From assembly GCA_910586775.1 (NCBI GenBank), contig CAJUJN010000021.1:1-63766 (forward strand): a DNA stretch of 63,766 bases. The letters are read 5' to 3'. Every line of letters starts with the position of its first letter. Position 1 is the stretch's first letter. The translations under genes and the position numbers were made by a program. A model generated the notes under the pieces. It ran no database searches and was not told the DNA's origin. It worked only from the letters and a program-made list of their open reading frames with translations. Origin of the DNA: an uncultured Acetatifactor sp. Lineage in GTDB: Bacteria > Bacillota > Clostridia > Lachnospirales > Lachnospiraceae. This document shows, piece after piece, positions 34,401-43,116 of the stretch.

Positions 34401-34616
34401 CACCAGGTTTTTGGGGAAAAGTTTTACCTGGCAGACATCAGTATCAGCAGGGAGAGCGGGTATGCGGATATCATACCGCTCATGTTTTCGGACAGGCTTC
34501 TGGATGTAAGGCAGGATTATACCGGCTCCGTGGTAAATGTGGCCGGGCAGTTTCGTTCTTATAACCGGCATGAAGAGGGGAAGAGCAGGCTGTCACCTGG
34601 TGTAAAAGCCGGATGA
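34401..34616 (+). pseudogene. Single-stranded DNA-binding protein remnant
   Basis: A 71-codon frame without a start reads HQVFGEKFYLADISISRESG, YADIIPLMFSDRLLDVRQDY, TGSVVNVAGQFRSYNRHEEG. This is the OB-fold core of the plasmid/phage-like SSB found in Lachnospiraceae. It is preceded by an in-frame TAG and followed by an early TGA, so it lacks both ends. It may mark a lost mobile element together with the adjacent Rpn remnant. Confidence 0.6.
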
Positions 34617-34784
34617 CGGCTATTTTTAGGAAAAGGTACAAAAAAGGTACAAAATGATGACAGATGGGCAGATGATATTCAGCAAGCCTTGATTTTGCAG
34701 GCCGTTTCCGGATGGCTGTCCCAATTTTTACGCAATTGCTACATTTTTGTAACAAATTGGAAGCTAAAATTAAGATTTTTTTAG

Positions 34785-34813
34785 TTGTCAACCGCCCTTT
34801 GTAGAGATACTAT
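34785..34813 (+). promoter_or_regulatory. Promoter of the MBOAT acyltransferase gene
   Basis: TTGTCA at 34785-34790, 17 bases, TACTAT at 34808-34813, close to the start codon at 34847. Confidence 0.6.
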
Positions 34814-34846
34814 ATTAGTATAAAGCAACGAAAGATGTGATGATTC

Positions 34847-36238
34847 TTGATATTCAGCAGTGTGGAATTCTTACTCTTCTTTCTTCCGCTTTTTTTGGTA
34901 ATATACGGACTGACCCCTAAAAACGCAAGAAATGTGACGCTTCTGTCAGGAAGCCTTGTTTTTTACGCCCTTGGGGAGCCGAAGTACCTGCTGCTGCTCA
35001 TGATTTCAGTGCTGGTAAATTACTTTTTCGGGCTGCATCTGGAGCGTAATGTAAAGAAGGAAGATAAGGATAAAAAACATAAAAAGAAACGAAATAAAAA
35101 ACAAAACATAGTCCTGGCGTTGGCGCTTCTGTTTAACGTGGGGCTGTTGGCGCTCTTTAAGAGCGGTGTGGGAGGGGCGGGGCTTCCGCTGGGAATCAGC
35201 TTTTACACATTCCAGATTTTATCCTATCTGTTGGATGTGTACCGGGGAGAGCAGAAGAGAGAGAGATCATTCCTCATGCTGGCCAGTTATATTACCATGT
35301 TTCCCCAGCTGCTTTCAGGGCCTATCGTCAATTACGGAGAGATACGGGAGAGCTTAAGGGAGCGCCCGTTCACTGCCGCAGGTGTACAGGAAGGTCTGAA
35401 GCTGTTTACCATGGGACTGGCATCGAAAGTGCTGCTGGCGGACAGGGTTGGGCTCCTGTGGCAGGAGGTGCAGGTTACCGGATTTGAAAGTATCTCCACA
35501 CCCCTGGCATGGATTGCGGCAGCTGCTTATTCCATGGAGATTTATTTTGACTTTTACGGATATTCCCTGATGGCCTCGGGGCTGGGGCGCATGCTTGGCT
35601 TTGGGCTGCCGGAGAATTTCCGGAATCCTTATATGGCTTCTTCCGTCAGGGAATTTTACCGCAGGTGGCATATGACATTGGGCCGGTGGTTTACAAAATA
35701 TGTATATATTCCTTTGGGCGGAAACCGTAAAGGCGAATCCCGTACGGTCTGCAATCTGCTGGCAGTCTGGGCGCTGACATCCGTCTGGCATGGCACATCA
35801 GCCAATTTTCTGATCTGGGGAATGCTGCTGTGGCTTGCGATTGTGTTTGAGCGGCTGCTGAAGGGCCTGGGAAATACCTGGTTCGGGAAGAGCGTACCGG
35901 GTAAGATACTGTCCCATCTGTATGTGCTGGCGTTTATCCCGATTACCTGGGTATGCTTTGACATCACGGATATCAGCCAGCTGCAGATTTACCTGGGCAG
36001 AATGTTTCAGATTGTTCCCGGCCAGGCGGTACATGCAGGAGACTGGAGGAATGCCCTGACGGATTATGGCGGTCTGCTTGCTGCGGGAGCGATTGCCTGT
36101 ACGCCCTTTGTGATGAAACTGTTCCGGCGGCTGAAGGACAGCCTGTTGGGCGTATTGATTTTGGCGGCGCTGTTCTGGCTGTGTGTCTGGAGACTGCAGA
36201 TTGAGGGGCATAACCCGTTCAAGTACCTGAGTTTTTAG
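34847..36238 (+). CDS. MBOAT-family O-acyltransferase (AlgI-like)
   Basis: 463-residue polytopic membrane protein that moves acyl groups across or onto envelope glycans. AlgI-type landmarks are the N terminus MIFSSVEFLLFFLPLFLVIY, LPLGISFYTFQILSYLLDVY near residue 115, FRRWHMTLGRWF-like REFYRRWHMTLGRWFTKYVY near residue 270, and the catalytic His in TSVWHGTSANFLIWG near residue 312. A Lys-rich cytoplasmic loop lies near residue 75. The start is TTG at 34847, chosen because MIFSS is the family N terminus; the ribosome binding site is weak. The SGNH gene downstream is the likely partner. Confidence 0.93.
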   Translation: MIFSSVEFLLFFLPLFLVIYGLTPKNARNVTLLSGSLVFYALGEPKYLLLLMISVLVNYFFGLHLERNVKKEDKDKKHKKKRNKKQNIVLALALLFNVGLLALFKSGVGGAGLPLGISFYTFQILSYLLDVYRGEQKRERSFLMLASYITMFPQLLSGPIVNYGEIRESLRERPFTAAGVQEGLKLFTMGLASKVLLADRVGLLWQEVQVTGFESISTPLAWIAAAAYSMEIYFDFYGYSLMASGLGRMLGFGLPENFRNPYMASSVREFYRRWHMTLGRWFTKYVYIPLGGNRKGESRTVCNLLAVWALTSVWHGTSANFLIWGMLLWLAIVFERLLKGLGNTWFGKSVPGKILSHLYVLAFIPITWVCFDITDISQLQIYLGRMFQIVPGQAVHAGDWRNALTDYGGLLAAGAIACTPFVMKLFRRLKDSLLGVLILAALFWLCVWRLQIEGHNPFKYLSF

Positions 36239-36290
36239 AATTTGATTGTGTAAATGTTTTTTATCTGATGGAAATGCCGCGAAGGCGCAT

Positions 36291-36396
36291 AAGGAAGTGT
36301 CTACAAATAACCGCTACATGTTAGCAGCAATTTTTATTGTATTTCCGGGCTTTTCCCTGAACAAAGTGTAGCGGTTATTTTCCGACAATTCCTAAG
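36291..36396. repeat. Dispersed hairpin element, copy B
   Basis: Left end 36291-36318 and right end 36367-36396 form an inverted repeat. The inner AAATAACCGCTACA pairs perfectly with TGTAGCGGTTATTT. The outer parts match copy A (AGGAA-x-TG-x-C), but the inner stem differs and pairs within each copy. Confidence 0.8.
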
Positions 36397-36503
36397 AGGA
36401 ATTTTCATGAATGTACTGGCGAATGAAAATTCTTCTTATGAGAGTGTGCGAAGGGGATTTGCCCTTCAGTGCCGTCGCACAGCGGCTTGATTGGGAGAAA
36501 AGA

Positions 36504-37904
36504 ATGAAGTGGCTGAAAAAATGGGGTTATTTCATATTGCTTATAGGAGGCGGAATCGTGTACCTGTCCTGTGTGGACCACTGGCAGGTTTATGCAAAGC
36601 CTTTGCGGCAGTTACAGGAGTGGTATCATGAAGCGGATAACGGAGGTCTGTTTGCGCTCGGAAGCCGGGCAGAGGAAACCTGGGTATCTGGGGAAGGAGA
36701 CATTTCCGGCGGTTCGGCAGGCAGCGGAATGGGAGACAATGCAGGTTTGAGCGGCATGGATAGTTTGCCGGGAGGTACGGCGGGAAACGGCTACGGACAA
36801 AATCCGGAGGGGGATATGAGCGCAGGAAGTAATCCTGATGGCATGAGCGGAAGCGGGAACGCGGGAAGTGCCCCGGGCGCAATGAACGGAAGCGGAAACG
36901 CGGGAAGTGCCCCGGGCGCAATGAACGGAAGCGGGAACGCGGGAAGTGCCCCGGGCGCAATGGACGGAAGCGGAAACGCAGGGAGTGCTCCGGGCGCAAT
37001 GGACGGAAGCGGAAACGCAGGGAGTGCTCCGGGCGCAATGGACGGAAGCGGAAACGCGGGAAGTGCTCCGGGTGCAACAGGCGGAAGCGGAAATACCGGA
37101 AGCTATCCGGAAGGAACGACGGGAAGCGGGAATACAGGAAGCCGACCGGAGGGCACGACAGGAAGCGGAAATGCTGGAAGCGGCCCCGGAGAAAACGGAA
37201 ATGCGGAAAACGTGTCCGGAAGCGGAAATACAGCAAACCGTCCCGGCGGGATTACGGGAAGCGGAAACGAAGGCAGTCCGGACGGAGCCGCCCTTCCGGA
37301 AGTACAGTATATGACCGTGGAGGACGACTATTTTTCGGATGCAGTATTTATCGGAGATTCCAGAACGGTGGGAATGTTTGAATACGGCGGCCTGGAGGAA
37401 ATATCCACTTTCTATGCCTCCACCGGATTGACAGTTTACAAGATGTTTGAATCCGAAATAGCGTCTGTTCCGGGGGAGCGGAAGAAGATTACCGTGGAGG
37501 AGGCCCTGCAGCAGAACAGTTTTGCAAAGATTTATCTGATGATAGGCATCAATGAGATGGGCACGGGAACCGTGGAGAGTTTTCTGGAGAAATACCAGGA
37601 GGTGGTGGCGCATCTGCAGGAACTGCAGCCGGATGCTGTTATCTATCTGCAGGCCATCATTAAGGTGACTGCGGAGCGCTCTGCCCAGGGAGATTATATT
37701 ACCAACGAAGGCATTATTGCCCGGAACGAAGGAATTGCGAAGCTGGCGGACAACCGGAAGATATTTTTCCTGGATGTAAATCCGGAGGTTTGCGATGAGT
37801 CGGGCGGGATGATACCGGATTATACTTTCGACGGTGTACACCTGAAGGCGAAGTACATCGAAATCTGGAAAGATTATTTGAAAACACATGCAATATTTTC
37901 TTGA
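36504..37904 (+). CDS. SGNH/GDSL hydrolase with Gly/Ser/Asn repeat stalk
   Basis: 466 residues. An N-terminal membrane anchor (GYFILLIGGGIVYLSCVDHW) is followed by a long disordered stalk (residues ~60-260) with a 13-residue repeat (GSGNAGSAPGAMN). The SGNH esterase domain follows: block I VFIGDSRTVGMFEYGG with the nucleophile Ser, block III IYLMIGINEMGTG and block V with Asp and His in FDGVHLKAKYIE. It probably acts outside the cell as an acetyl transferase or esterase with the upstream MBOAT protein. Start at 36504: GGGAG six bases upstream; the frame upstream to 36411 contains a TGTGCGA/TCGCACA hairpin. Confidence 0.88.
   Translation: MKWLKKWGYFILLIGGGIVYLSCVDHWQVYAKPLRQLQEWYHEADNGGLFALGSRAEETWVSGEGDISGGSAGSGMGDNAGLSGMDSLPGGTAGNGYGQNPEGDMSAGSNPDGMSGSGNAGSAPGAMNGSGNAGSAPGAMNGSGNAGSAPGAMDGSGNAGSAPGAMDGSGNAGSAPGAMDGSGNAGSAPGATGGSGNTGSYPEGTTGSGNTGSRPEGTTGSGNAGSGPGENGNAENVSGSGNTANRPGGITGSGNEGSPDGAALPEVQYMTVEDDYFSDAVFIGDSRTVGMFEYGGLEEISTFYASTGLTVYKMFESEIASVPGERKKITVEEALQQNSFAKIYLMIGINEMGTGTVESFLEKYQEVVAHLQELQPDAVIYLQAIIKVTAERSAQGDYITNEGIIARNEGIAKLADNRKIFFLDVNPEVCDESGGMIPDYTFDGVHLKAKYIEIWKDYLKTHAIFS
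36850..37080 (+). repeat. 39-bp tandem repeat coding for the SGNH stalk
   Basis: About six near-identical in-frame units of 39 bases (AACGGAAGCGGGAACGCGGG...) encode 13-residue repeats, with degenerate units on both sides. Copy number should vary between strains. Confidence 0.9.
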
Positions 37905-37929
37905 CTGCTGTTGCACGAAATATTATGAT
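37901..37929 (+). promoter_or_regulatory. uraA promoter overlapping the SGNH stop codon
   Basis: TTGACT at 37901-37906, 17 bases, TATGAT at 37924-37929. The -35 box overlaps the stop codon of the SGNH gene. Transcription would start near 37936. Confidence 0.6.
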
Positions 37930-37937
37930 AGGGAAGG

Positions 37938-37970
37938 GGTTGCTGCGGGCACTGCCGCGGCAGCCTTTTT
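37938..37970 (+). terminator. Intrinsic terminator (end of SGNH gene and/or uraA attenuator)
   Basis: GGTTGCTGCGG (37938-37948) pairs with CCGCGGCAGCC (37955-37965), followed by TTTTT. It starts almost exactly at the predicted uraA transcription start. A second hairpin, GTATCTG / CAGATAC with loop TTTGGG (37991-38010), lies between it and the gene. Confidence 0.8.
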
Positions 37971-38036
37971 GTGTGGGAAACTCAAAAACAGTATCTGTTT
38001 GGGCAGATACGGAACTCAAATCAGGAGGAAAAGTAC

Positions 38037-39455
38037 ATGAGCGAAAAAAAGAAGAACATTCCCGGGGGCAGGGTTACGGGAGACAAAGGCATCGGCGATG
38101 CCTGCATCTATGACGCAAAAAGCCTCGGGGCGCCGAAGGTTGCGGTACTGGGACTGCAGCACATGTTTGCCATGTTCGGGGCAACCATACTGGTGCCCAT
38201 GCTGACAGGTCTGGATGTATCCACCACACTGCTGTTTGCGGGGCTGGGCACATTGCTGTTTCATTTGCTGACAAAGGGCAAAGTGCCCGCGTTTCTCGGT
38301 TCTTCCTTTGCGTTTCTGGGCGGCTATGCGGCAATCGCGCCTACCATGGATGCAGCCGGAAATCCGATGGATAATTCGGCGCTTCTGCCATATGCCTGCT
38401 TCGGCGTAGCCTGTGCGGGTCTTGTGTATCTGCTGCTTTCTCTTTTGATCAAAATATTCGGTACCGGCAAGGTGATGCGCTTTTTCCCTCCTATCGTAAC
38501 GGGGCCCATTATCATTGCCATCGGTCTGACTCTTTCCCAGTCCGCCATAGACAATTGTTCTTCCGACTGGCTGATCGCCATCGTCGCAATTGCCCTTGTG
38601 GTCATCTGCAATATCTGGGGGAAGGGAATGATCAGGATTGTGCCCATTATCATAGGCGTCATAGGCTCCTATGTGCTGGCGGCGGTGCTGGGAAGGGTGG
38701 ATTTCACGGCGGTAAAGGAGGCGGCCTGGATAGGGATTCCCATTCACTGGAGCAGCACGGCTTTCTGGGCGGTGTCTGACGGAAACATTTCCCTTCTGAT
38801 CACCTCCGTGATTACCATCATGCCCATCGCATTGGCGACCATTGTGGAGCATATCGGAGACATATCCGCCATATCTTCTACTGTAGGGAAAAATTATATC
38901 AAGGAGCCGGGACTTCACCGCACCCTTCTGGGAGATGGTCTGGCGACGATTGCGGCATCCCTGTTCGGCGCGCCTGCCAACACGACATACGGCGAGAATA
39001 CGGGTGTGCTGGCTTTGACAAAAGTATATGACCCGTTTGTCATCAGAATGGCGGCGCTGTTTGCCATCCTGTTCTCCTTCTCTCCGAAATTTGCGGCAAT
39101 CATCGGCTGCATGCCCACTGCCACCTGCGGCGGCGTGTCCCTGGTGCTTTACGGTATGATTTCCGCGGTGGGTGTCCGCAATATTGTGGAGACACAGGTG
39201 GACTTTGCAAAGAGCCGCAACGTTATCATTGCAGCGTTGATTCTGGTACTGTCCATCGGTATTAATTACAGCGCTGCCGGTTCCGTGGGCTTTGCAATAG
39301 GAGAACTGTCCATCAGCTTTTCAGGAATCGCAGTGGGGGCATTGGTGGGAATCATCCTGAACGCGGTTCTGCCGGGGAAGGATTATAAGTTTGATGACGA
39401 TAATCCGAAGCATACTGGGGTTGACTTTGCGGTGAGAGGCAGGTCGGAGCGCTGA
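38037..39455 (+). CDS. uraA: Uracil permease (nucleobase-cation symporter 2 family)
   Basis: 472-residue inner-membrane carrier of the NCS2/NAT family for uracil or xanthine. It has about 12-14 hydrophobic segments. Family signs are VAVLGLQHMFAMFGATILVP near residue 35, SSFAFLGGYAAIAPTMDAAG, the conserved Glu in IVEHIGDISAISSTVGKN near residue 265 and GAPANTTYGENTGVLALTKV near residue 305, which contains the NAT-type signature. The start at 38037 has AGGAGG; a 22-residue upstream extension is open but has no site. The terminator in its leader suggests control by attenuation. Confidence 0.94.
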   Translation: MSEKKKNIPGGRVTGDKGIGDACIYDAKSLGAPKVAVLGLQHMFAMFGATILVPMLTGLDVSTTLLFAGLGTLLFHLLTKGKVPAFLGSSFAFLGGYAAIAPTMDAAGNPMDNSALLPYACFGVACAGLVYLLLSLLIKIFGTGKVMRFFPPIVTGPIIIAIGLTLSQSAIDNCSSDWLIAIVAIALVVICNIWGKGMIRIVPIIIGVIGSYVLAAVLGRVDFTAVKEAAWIGIPIHWSSTAFWAVSDGNISLLITSVITIMPIALATIVEHIGDISAISSTVGKNYIKEPGLHRTLLGDGLATIAASLFGAPANTTYGENTGVLALTKVYDPFVIRMAALFAILFSFSPKFAAIIGCMPTATCGGVSLVLYGMISAVGVRNIVETQVDFAKSRNVIIAALILVLSIGINYSAAGSVGFAIGELSISFSGIAVGALVGIILNAVLPGKDYKFDDDNPKHTGVDFAVRGRSER

Positions 39456-39883
39456 GCGGCTTTGGGGACAGACATGGAAAACGGCGGCATCCAAGCATGA
39501 ATCGGGCAGGGTTGGAGGAAGTGCGTTTTGAATGTTCCGTGCAACGATTTCGAGTCAGGTATGCCGGGATTTTTCCGTAGTTTTTGAGTCTCCCCCCCGG
39601 ACTTCGTGATTACGTATCAGATTGACGGTTTCTGTTGCTTAGAGGAAGTGTCTGGAAATGACTGCTGCAAGTTTAGGTTCTGGCAGTCCGTCCCAGAGTG
39701 CGGGCTGTAGGAATAGACGTTGTAGGAATAGACGCTGTGGAAAATACTGCGGAAATGTGAATTGCAGAAGAGTGAACCGCAGATTTGCGAGAAGTGTTCT
39801 GACAGCGGAATTCGAAACAGAAACGAATCCTGCTGTTGAAAAAGGGAATGAAGGTGCGCCGGATGCGCGTGAGGAGTGTGATT
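39456..39883 (+). other. Intergenic stretch with a half hairpin element and a short tandem repeat
   Basis: No gene seen. AGAGGAAGTGTCTGGAAATG at 39641-39660 matches the left end of the dispersed hairpin elements; the right end is not found nearby. A 15-base unit TGTAGGAATAGACGY repeats twice near 39707-39737. Confidence 0.5.
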
Positions 39884-41074
39884 ATGAAAGTTATTGACAT
39901 GCACTGTGATACGCTGAGTGAGCTCCTGGGACGGCGGGAGAGAGGGAAAGCAGCAGGACTGCGGCAGAATGACTGTCATGTGGATTTGCTGCGGATGAAG
40001 GAGAGCCGTTATCTGCTTCAGAATTTTGCCATGTTTGTAGTGTTGGAGGGGTTCGGCGACCCCTGGGAGCGGGTTTGCGCGCTGCATCGGTATTATCAGG
40101 AGGAACTGGAGAGAAATCAGGATATCCTTGCACCGGTGCTGCGTTTTTCGGATATCGCGGAGAATGAGGCCCAGGGGAAGCTGTCGGCTCTGCTTACGGT
40201 GGAAGAAGGGGGCGTCTGCAGGGGAGAAACGGAAAAGCTGAGGGAACTGTATCGGATGGGTGTCAGGATGATTACTCTTACATGGAATTTCGATAATGAA
40301 ATCGGCCATCCGAATTTCGATGCACAGAAGAAGCAGCAGATGAAACATGTGATGAAGACCTGGAGAGAATATACTGCCGGAATGTCGGCAAGTGCAGATG
40401 GAACGTCGGCAAGTGCAGATGGAACGTCGGCATGTGCAGCCGGAGCGTCGGCATGTGCAGCCGGAGCATCGGCATGTGCTGCTGGAACGGCTGAATGGGA
40501 GCAGAAGAGAAGGGAAGCACAGTTTTTCGTAGACGCTTATCTCCATACGCCGAACCTGACGGGAGGGCTTACCGGGAAGGGCAGGGAGATGGTGGCAGAG
40601 ATGGAAGGGCTGGGCATCATCCCCGACGTGTCCCATCTGTCGGACGCAGGCTTTTACGATGTTCTGGAGGTGACGAAGAAGCCTTTTGTGGCCAGCCATT
40701 CCAATGCCAGGGCAGTGTGCCCCAACGTGCGGAACATGACAGACGACATGATACGCCGGCTTGCCGGGCGGGGCGGTGTCATGGGGCTGAATTTCTGCGC
40801 GGATTTTCTGGAGGAGAAGCCTCTGGGGGAGAAGAACCCGGGCACCGTGGAAGCCGTGGTGCGCCATGCCAGGCATATTGCGGATGTAGGCGGCGTTGAG
40901 GTGTTGGGCCTGGGAAGCGACTTTGACGGCATTGATACCAATGAGGGGCTGCCCGGGGTGCAGAGTATGGAAAAACTGTGGCATGCACTGCATGAGGCAG
41001 GCTTTTCAGAGGATGCGCTGGATAAGGTTTTCTATGGGAATGTGCTGCGGGTGTACCGGGATACGCTGGGATAG
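39884..41074 (+). CDS. Membrane dipeptidase / renal-dipeptidase-type peptidase M19
   Basis: 396-residue zinc metallopeptidase that cleaves dipeptides. Metal ligands are visible: His and Asp in VIDMHCDTLSELLG at the N terminus, Glu in SALLTVEEGGV near residue 108, His in VSHLSDAGFYD and in PFVASHSNARAV, and Asp in GLGSDFDGID near residue 345. A Ser/Ala/Gly/Cys-rich insert (residues ~165-200, ASADGTSACAAG) is unusual for the family and is produced by a 21-bp repeat. No signal peptide despite the family name, so it is cytoplasmic. The start at 39884 has GAGGAG. Confidence 0.92.
   Translation: MKVIDMHCDTLSELLGRRERGKAAGLRQNDCHVDLLRMKESRYLLQNFAMFVVLEGFGDPWERVCALHRYYQEELERNQDILAPVLRFSDIAENEAQGKLSALLTVEEGGVCRGETEKLRELYRMGVRMITLTWNFDNEIGHPNFDAQKKQQMKHVMKTWREYTAGMSASADGTSASADGTSACAAGASACAAGASACAAGTAEWEQKRREAQFFVDAYLHTPNLTGGLTGKGREMVAEMEGLGIIPDVSHLSDAGFYDVLEVTKKPFVASHSNARAVCPNVRNMTDDMIRRLAGRGGVMGLNFCADFLEEKPLGEKNPGTVEAVVRHARHIADVGGVEVLGLGSDFDGIDTNEGLPGVQSMEKLWHALHEAGFSEDALDKVFYGNVLRVYRDTLG
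40386..40490 (+). repeat. 21-bp tandem repeat inside the dipeptidase gene
   Basis: Five in-frame units (GCAAGTGCAGATGGAACGTCG and GCATGTGCAGCCGGAGCGTC-type variants) encode seven-residue repeats such as ASADGTS and ACAAGAS. Confidence 0.85.
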
Positions 41075-41237
41075 CGGTTTCCATGAGCATATGGCTTTCC
41101 GTGGGGGCAGACCGGGGGATTGGCGTATCTGACCCCACAGGCTTTTGGTTCAGGGCCGCATACCAATCAGAGGTGTTGTGCCGGCAGGGGTGGAGCTGGG
41201 GGACTTCTTCATCAATTTGGAATGGGAAGAATGCCCT

Positions 41238-42284
41238 TCAGAGGCCGCCTCGTTGACGCCGTACAGGTCGAACGGAAGTTTCGCGCAGACGTGTGTCCAA
41301 TGCTTCCTTAATCTGAGGCGTTGTTTTATGGATGTACTTCATTCTGTCCATGGTATTTCGCACCTCTGAAATACCCAATTCTCTTTCTGCGCTGTCCATA
41401 CATTTTCCCAAGGCTCTCTGGATATTATATTCCAGCCACTCGACCCAGGTATAGGCCACACCTACCACATCGCTGTAGCCCCGAAAACAATTGTCATAGG
41501 CTTCCAGATAACCGTCAAAGAAAGCAATCATCCTGTCCACATCCATCTCACAGGTAACAATTCCTGACCACTGCAATGCCAGCTGCATGACATGGGATAT
41601 GGGATTTCCATAATCCAGGCATTCCAAATCGATCATCCACGGGATTCCGTTGTCCCACATAATATTCTTAGGATCCATATCCTCATTGGATAAGCACAGC
41701 ACAGGTGGCAATGCTGCCCTTGCTTTGTTCAATTCGCTTTCCATGTAAATAAGAAGTTCTGTATTCTCTTCTAACAAGGAGGCTATCGCAGAGTTTTTCT
41801 CTTTTGCTTCCTGCACATAACCCTGCCAATCTATATGGCTTGTTACCGGAGTCTGATGTGCAATATTCTGTGGTTCAATTGCATGGATTCTGCCGAGAAT
41901 ATTCCCGGCTTTAAAACACATCTCGGTTGAGATATGATTCCAATCGGTAATTCTTCCCTCCTGCCACCTGAATATATAGAAAAACTGGTCATCTATTTTT
42001 TGCATCTTATTGCCGCCGATTACCATGGCCGGCACAATGGGGATATCATTGTTCTCAAGTATGCACTCTATTTTCTCCGCTCTGGCGAAATTTTCATGTA
42101 CACCTGGCCTTTTCATGATTTCTGCATTTAAATGCTTCACTGCGTATACTCCGCTATCGGTTATCACTTTGTACATCCGGTGCATTAAGCCGCCGGATAC
42201 AGGTTCAATAGCTGCTACTTTTTTTCCCAAACCACACATGTGTATTAATTTCACGATTACATTTTCCGGTGTCTTTTCTTTCAT
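41238..42284 (-). CDS. Aminoglycoside phosphotransferase (APH)-family kinase
   Basis: 348-residue small-molecule kinase with the protein-kinase-like fold. The nucleotide loop is VSGGLMHRMYKV near residue 30, the ATP-binding Lys is in YAVKHLN, the catalytic loop is LSNEDMDPKNIMWDNGIPW near residue 205 (Asp and Asn) and the metal-binding Asp is in MIDLECLDYGNP. Relatives act on choline, thiamine, homoserine or aminoglycosides; the substrate cannot be told. The start is the ATG at 42284 after a GGGAGAAA. It stands alone between the dipeptidase and a long AT-rich gap. Confidence 0.85.
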   Translation of the reverse strand: MKEKTPENVIVKLIHMCGLGKKVAAIEPVSGGLMHRMYKVITDSGVYAVKHLNAEIMKRPGVHENFARAEKIECILENNDIPIVPAMVIGGNKMQKIDDQFFYIFRWQEGRITDWNHISTEMCFKAGNILGRIHAIEPQNIAHQTPVTSHIDWQGYVQEAKEKNSAIASLLEENTELLIYMESELNKARAALPPVLCLSNEDMDPKNIMWDNGIPWMIDLECLDYGNPISHVMQLALQWSGIVTCEMDVDRMIAFFDGYLEAYDNCFRGYSDVVGVAYTWVEWLEYNIQRALGKCMDSAERELGISEVRNTMDRMKYIHKTTPQIKEALDTRLRETSVRPVRRQRGGL

Positions 42285-42519
42285 TCCGTTTCTCCCTTTA
42301 TCAGCTCATCTGTGAAAGTAGTCCGCTTAAAGACCTTATAGGAGTTTCGGCAGTATTATATCCATCTATGCAATATAAAACTTTCACTTTCCTCATACCG
42401 ATACATCCAGCAAACTGATTATCAGTTTACCACAACAGCGACCATTTTTCTACTATCATCAATCAAAGAATAGGGCTGTTTCACGAATCGTTTGAAAACC
42501 CCCGGTACCAGTGGCATAA

Positions 42520-42741
42520 TATATAATTCCGGATAATTCAAATGATTACAACACTTCCACGCAAATAAATACCGTCCAGGAACTGGAAACCAGGCCCATA
42601 AAGGAACTGGAAATTCTGTTTAAGAACCAATCCTTTGAGAATGATGTGCTGACCATACACAAAGGCAGTTCTGGGGAAACGGATGTATTCCTGCTGAAAA
42701 AAGAAGATAAGGTGGTCGTCAGAAGCGAAATCTTCTTTTGA
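42520..42741 (+). pseudogene. Unrecognised coding-like fragment
   Basis: An open frame with no start codon support reads NDYNTSTQINTVQELETRPI, KELEILFKNQSFENDVLTIH, KGSSGETDVFLLKKEDKVVV, RSEIFF and then stops. The charged, protein-like composition suggests the C terminus of a lost gene. Family not recognised. Confidence 0.3.
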
Positions 42742-42896
42742 GCATGTTTCTATGTTCCGGATAAAATTGCGACAGGAAAGCCAGGGTAAAAAACAGAAGC
42801 GGATAACGGGAAATAAGCGGATGCTGCAGAGAGAGATCCCTAATCTTTCGGGCCGCAGCCTATTATACCAATATATATTTAGTAAAATATAAAATA

Positions 42897-42914
42897 TTTT
42901 AGATTTATTTAAAA
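42897..42914. promoter_or_regulatory. Operator-like dyad matching the ArsR-type gene promoter
   Basis: TTTTAGA-TTTA-TTTAAAA. It differs by one half-site base from the perfect dyad TTTTAGA-ATAG-TCTAAAA at 48536-48553. Possible binding site for the regulator encoded at 48585. Confidence 0.4.
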
Positions 42915-43087
42915 CTAGCAATAATTGTAAGAATTGCACTATTTTTCAAAAATTTAGTAAAATAAAATATGAAAAACATCACTATCCATTTATAAAATAG
43001 ATATAATATACAAAATAACCTGTGATAACTTGTGTAAAATGGATAAAATTCAATTTTAAATTATTATACAAAAATCTAAAATAATAA

Positions 43088-43116
43088 TTGACAAATCCCA
43101 CAAAATGCCATACCAT
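43088..43116 (+). promoter_or_regulatory. araA promoter
   Basis: TTGACA at 43088-43093, 17 bases, TACCAT at 43111-43116; start codon at 43192. Confidence 0.7.

Noticed and set aside
36850..37080. CRISPR-like array
   Set aside because: Units are contiguous and in frame within a protein stalk, with no unique spacers and no cas genes.
36612..37916. 434-residue minus-strand frame opposite the SGNH gene
   Set aside because: It is the antisense of the 39-bp repeat array and its flanks, with repetitive Ser/Ala/Arg content and no site.
37930..38036. PyrR-binding attenuator before uraA
   Set aside because: The conserved PyrR-binding loop sequence was not found; only a generic terminator and a small hairpin are visible.
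39617..40993. 458-residue minus-strand frame opposite the dipeptidase
   Set aside because: Cys/Arg-rich repeat shadow of the 21-bp array; the plus-strand gene has all metal ligands.
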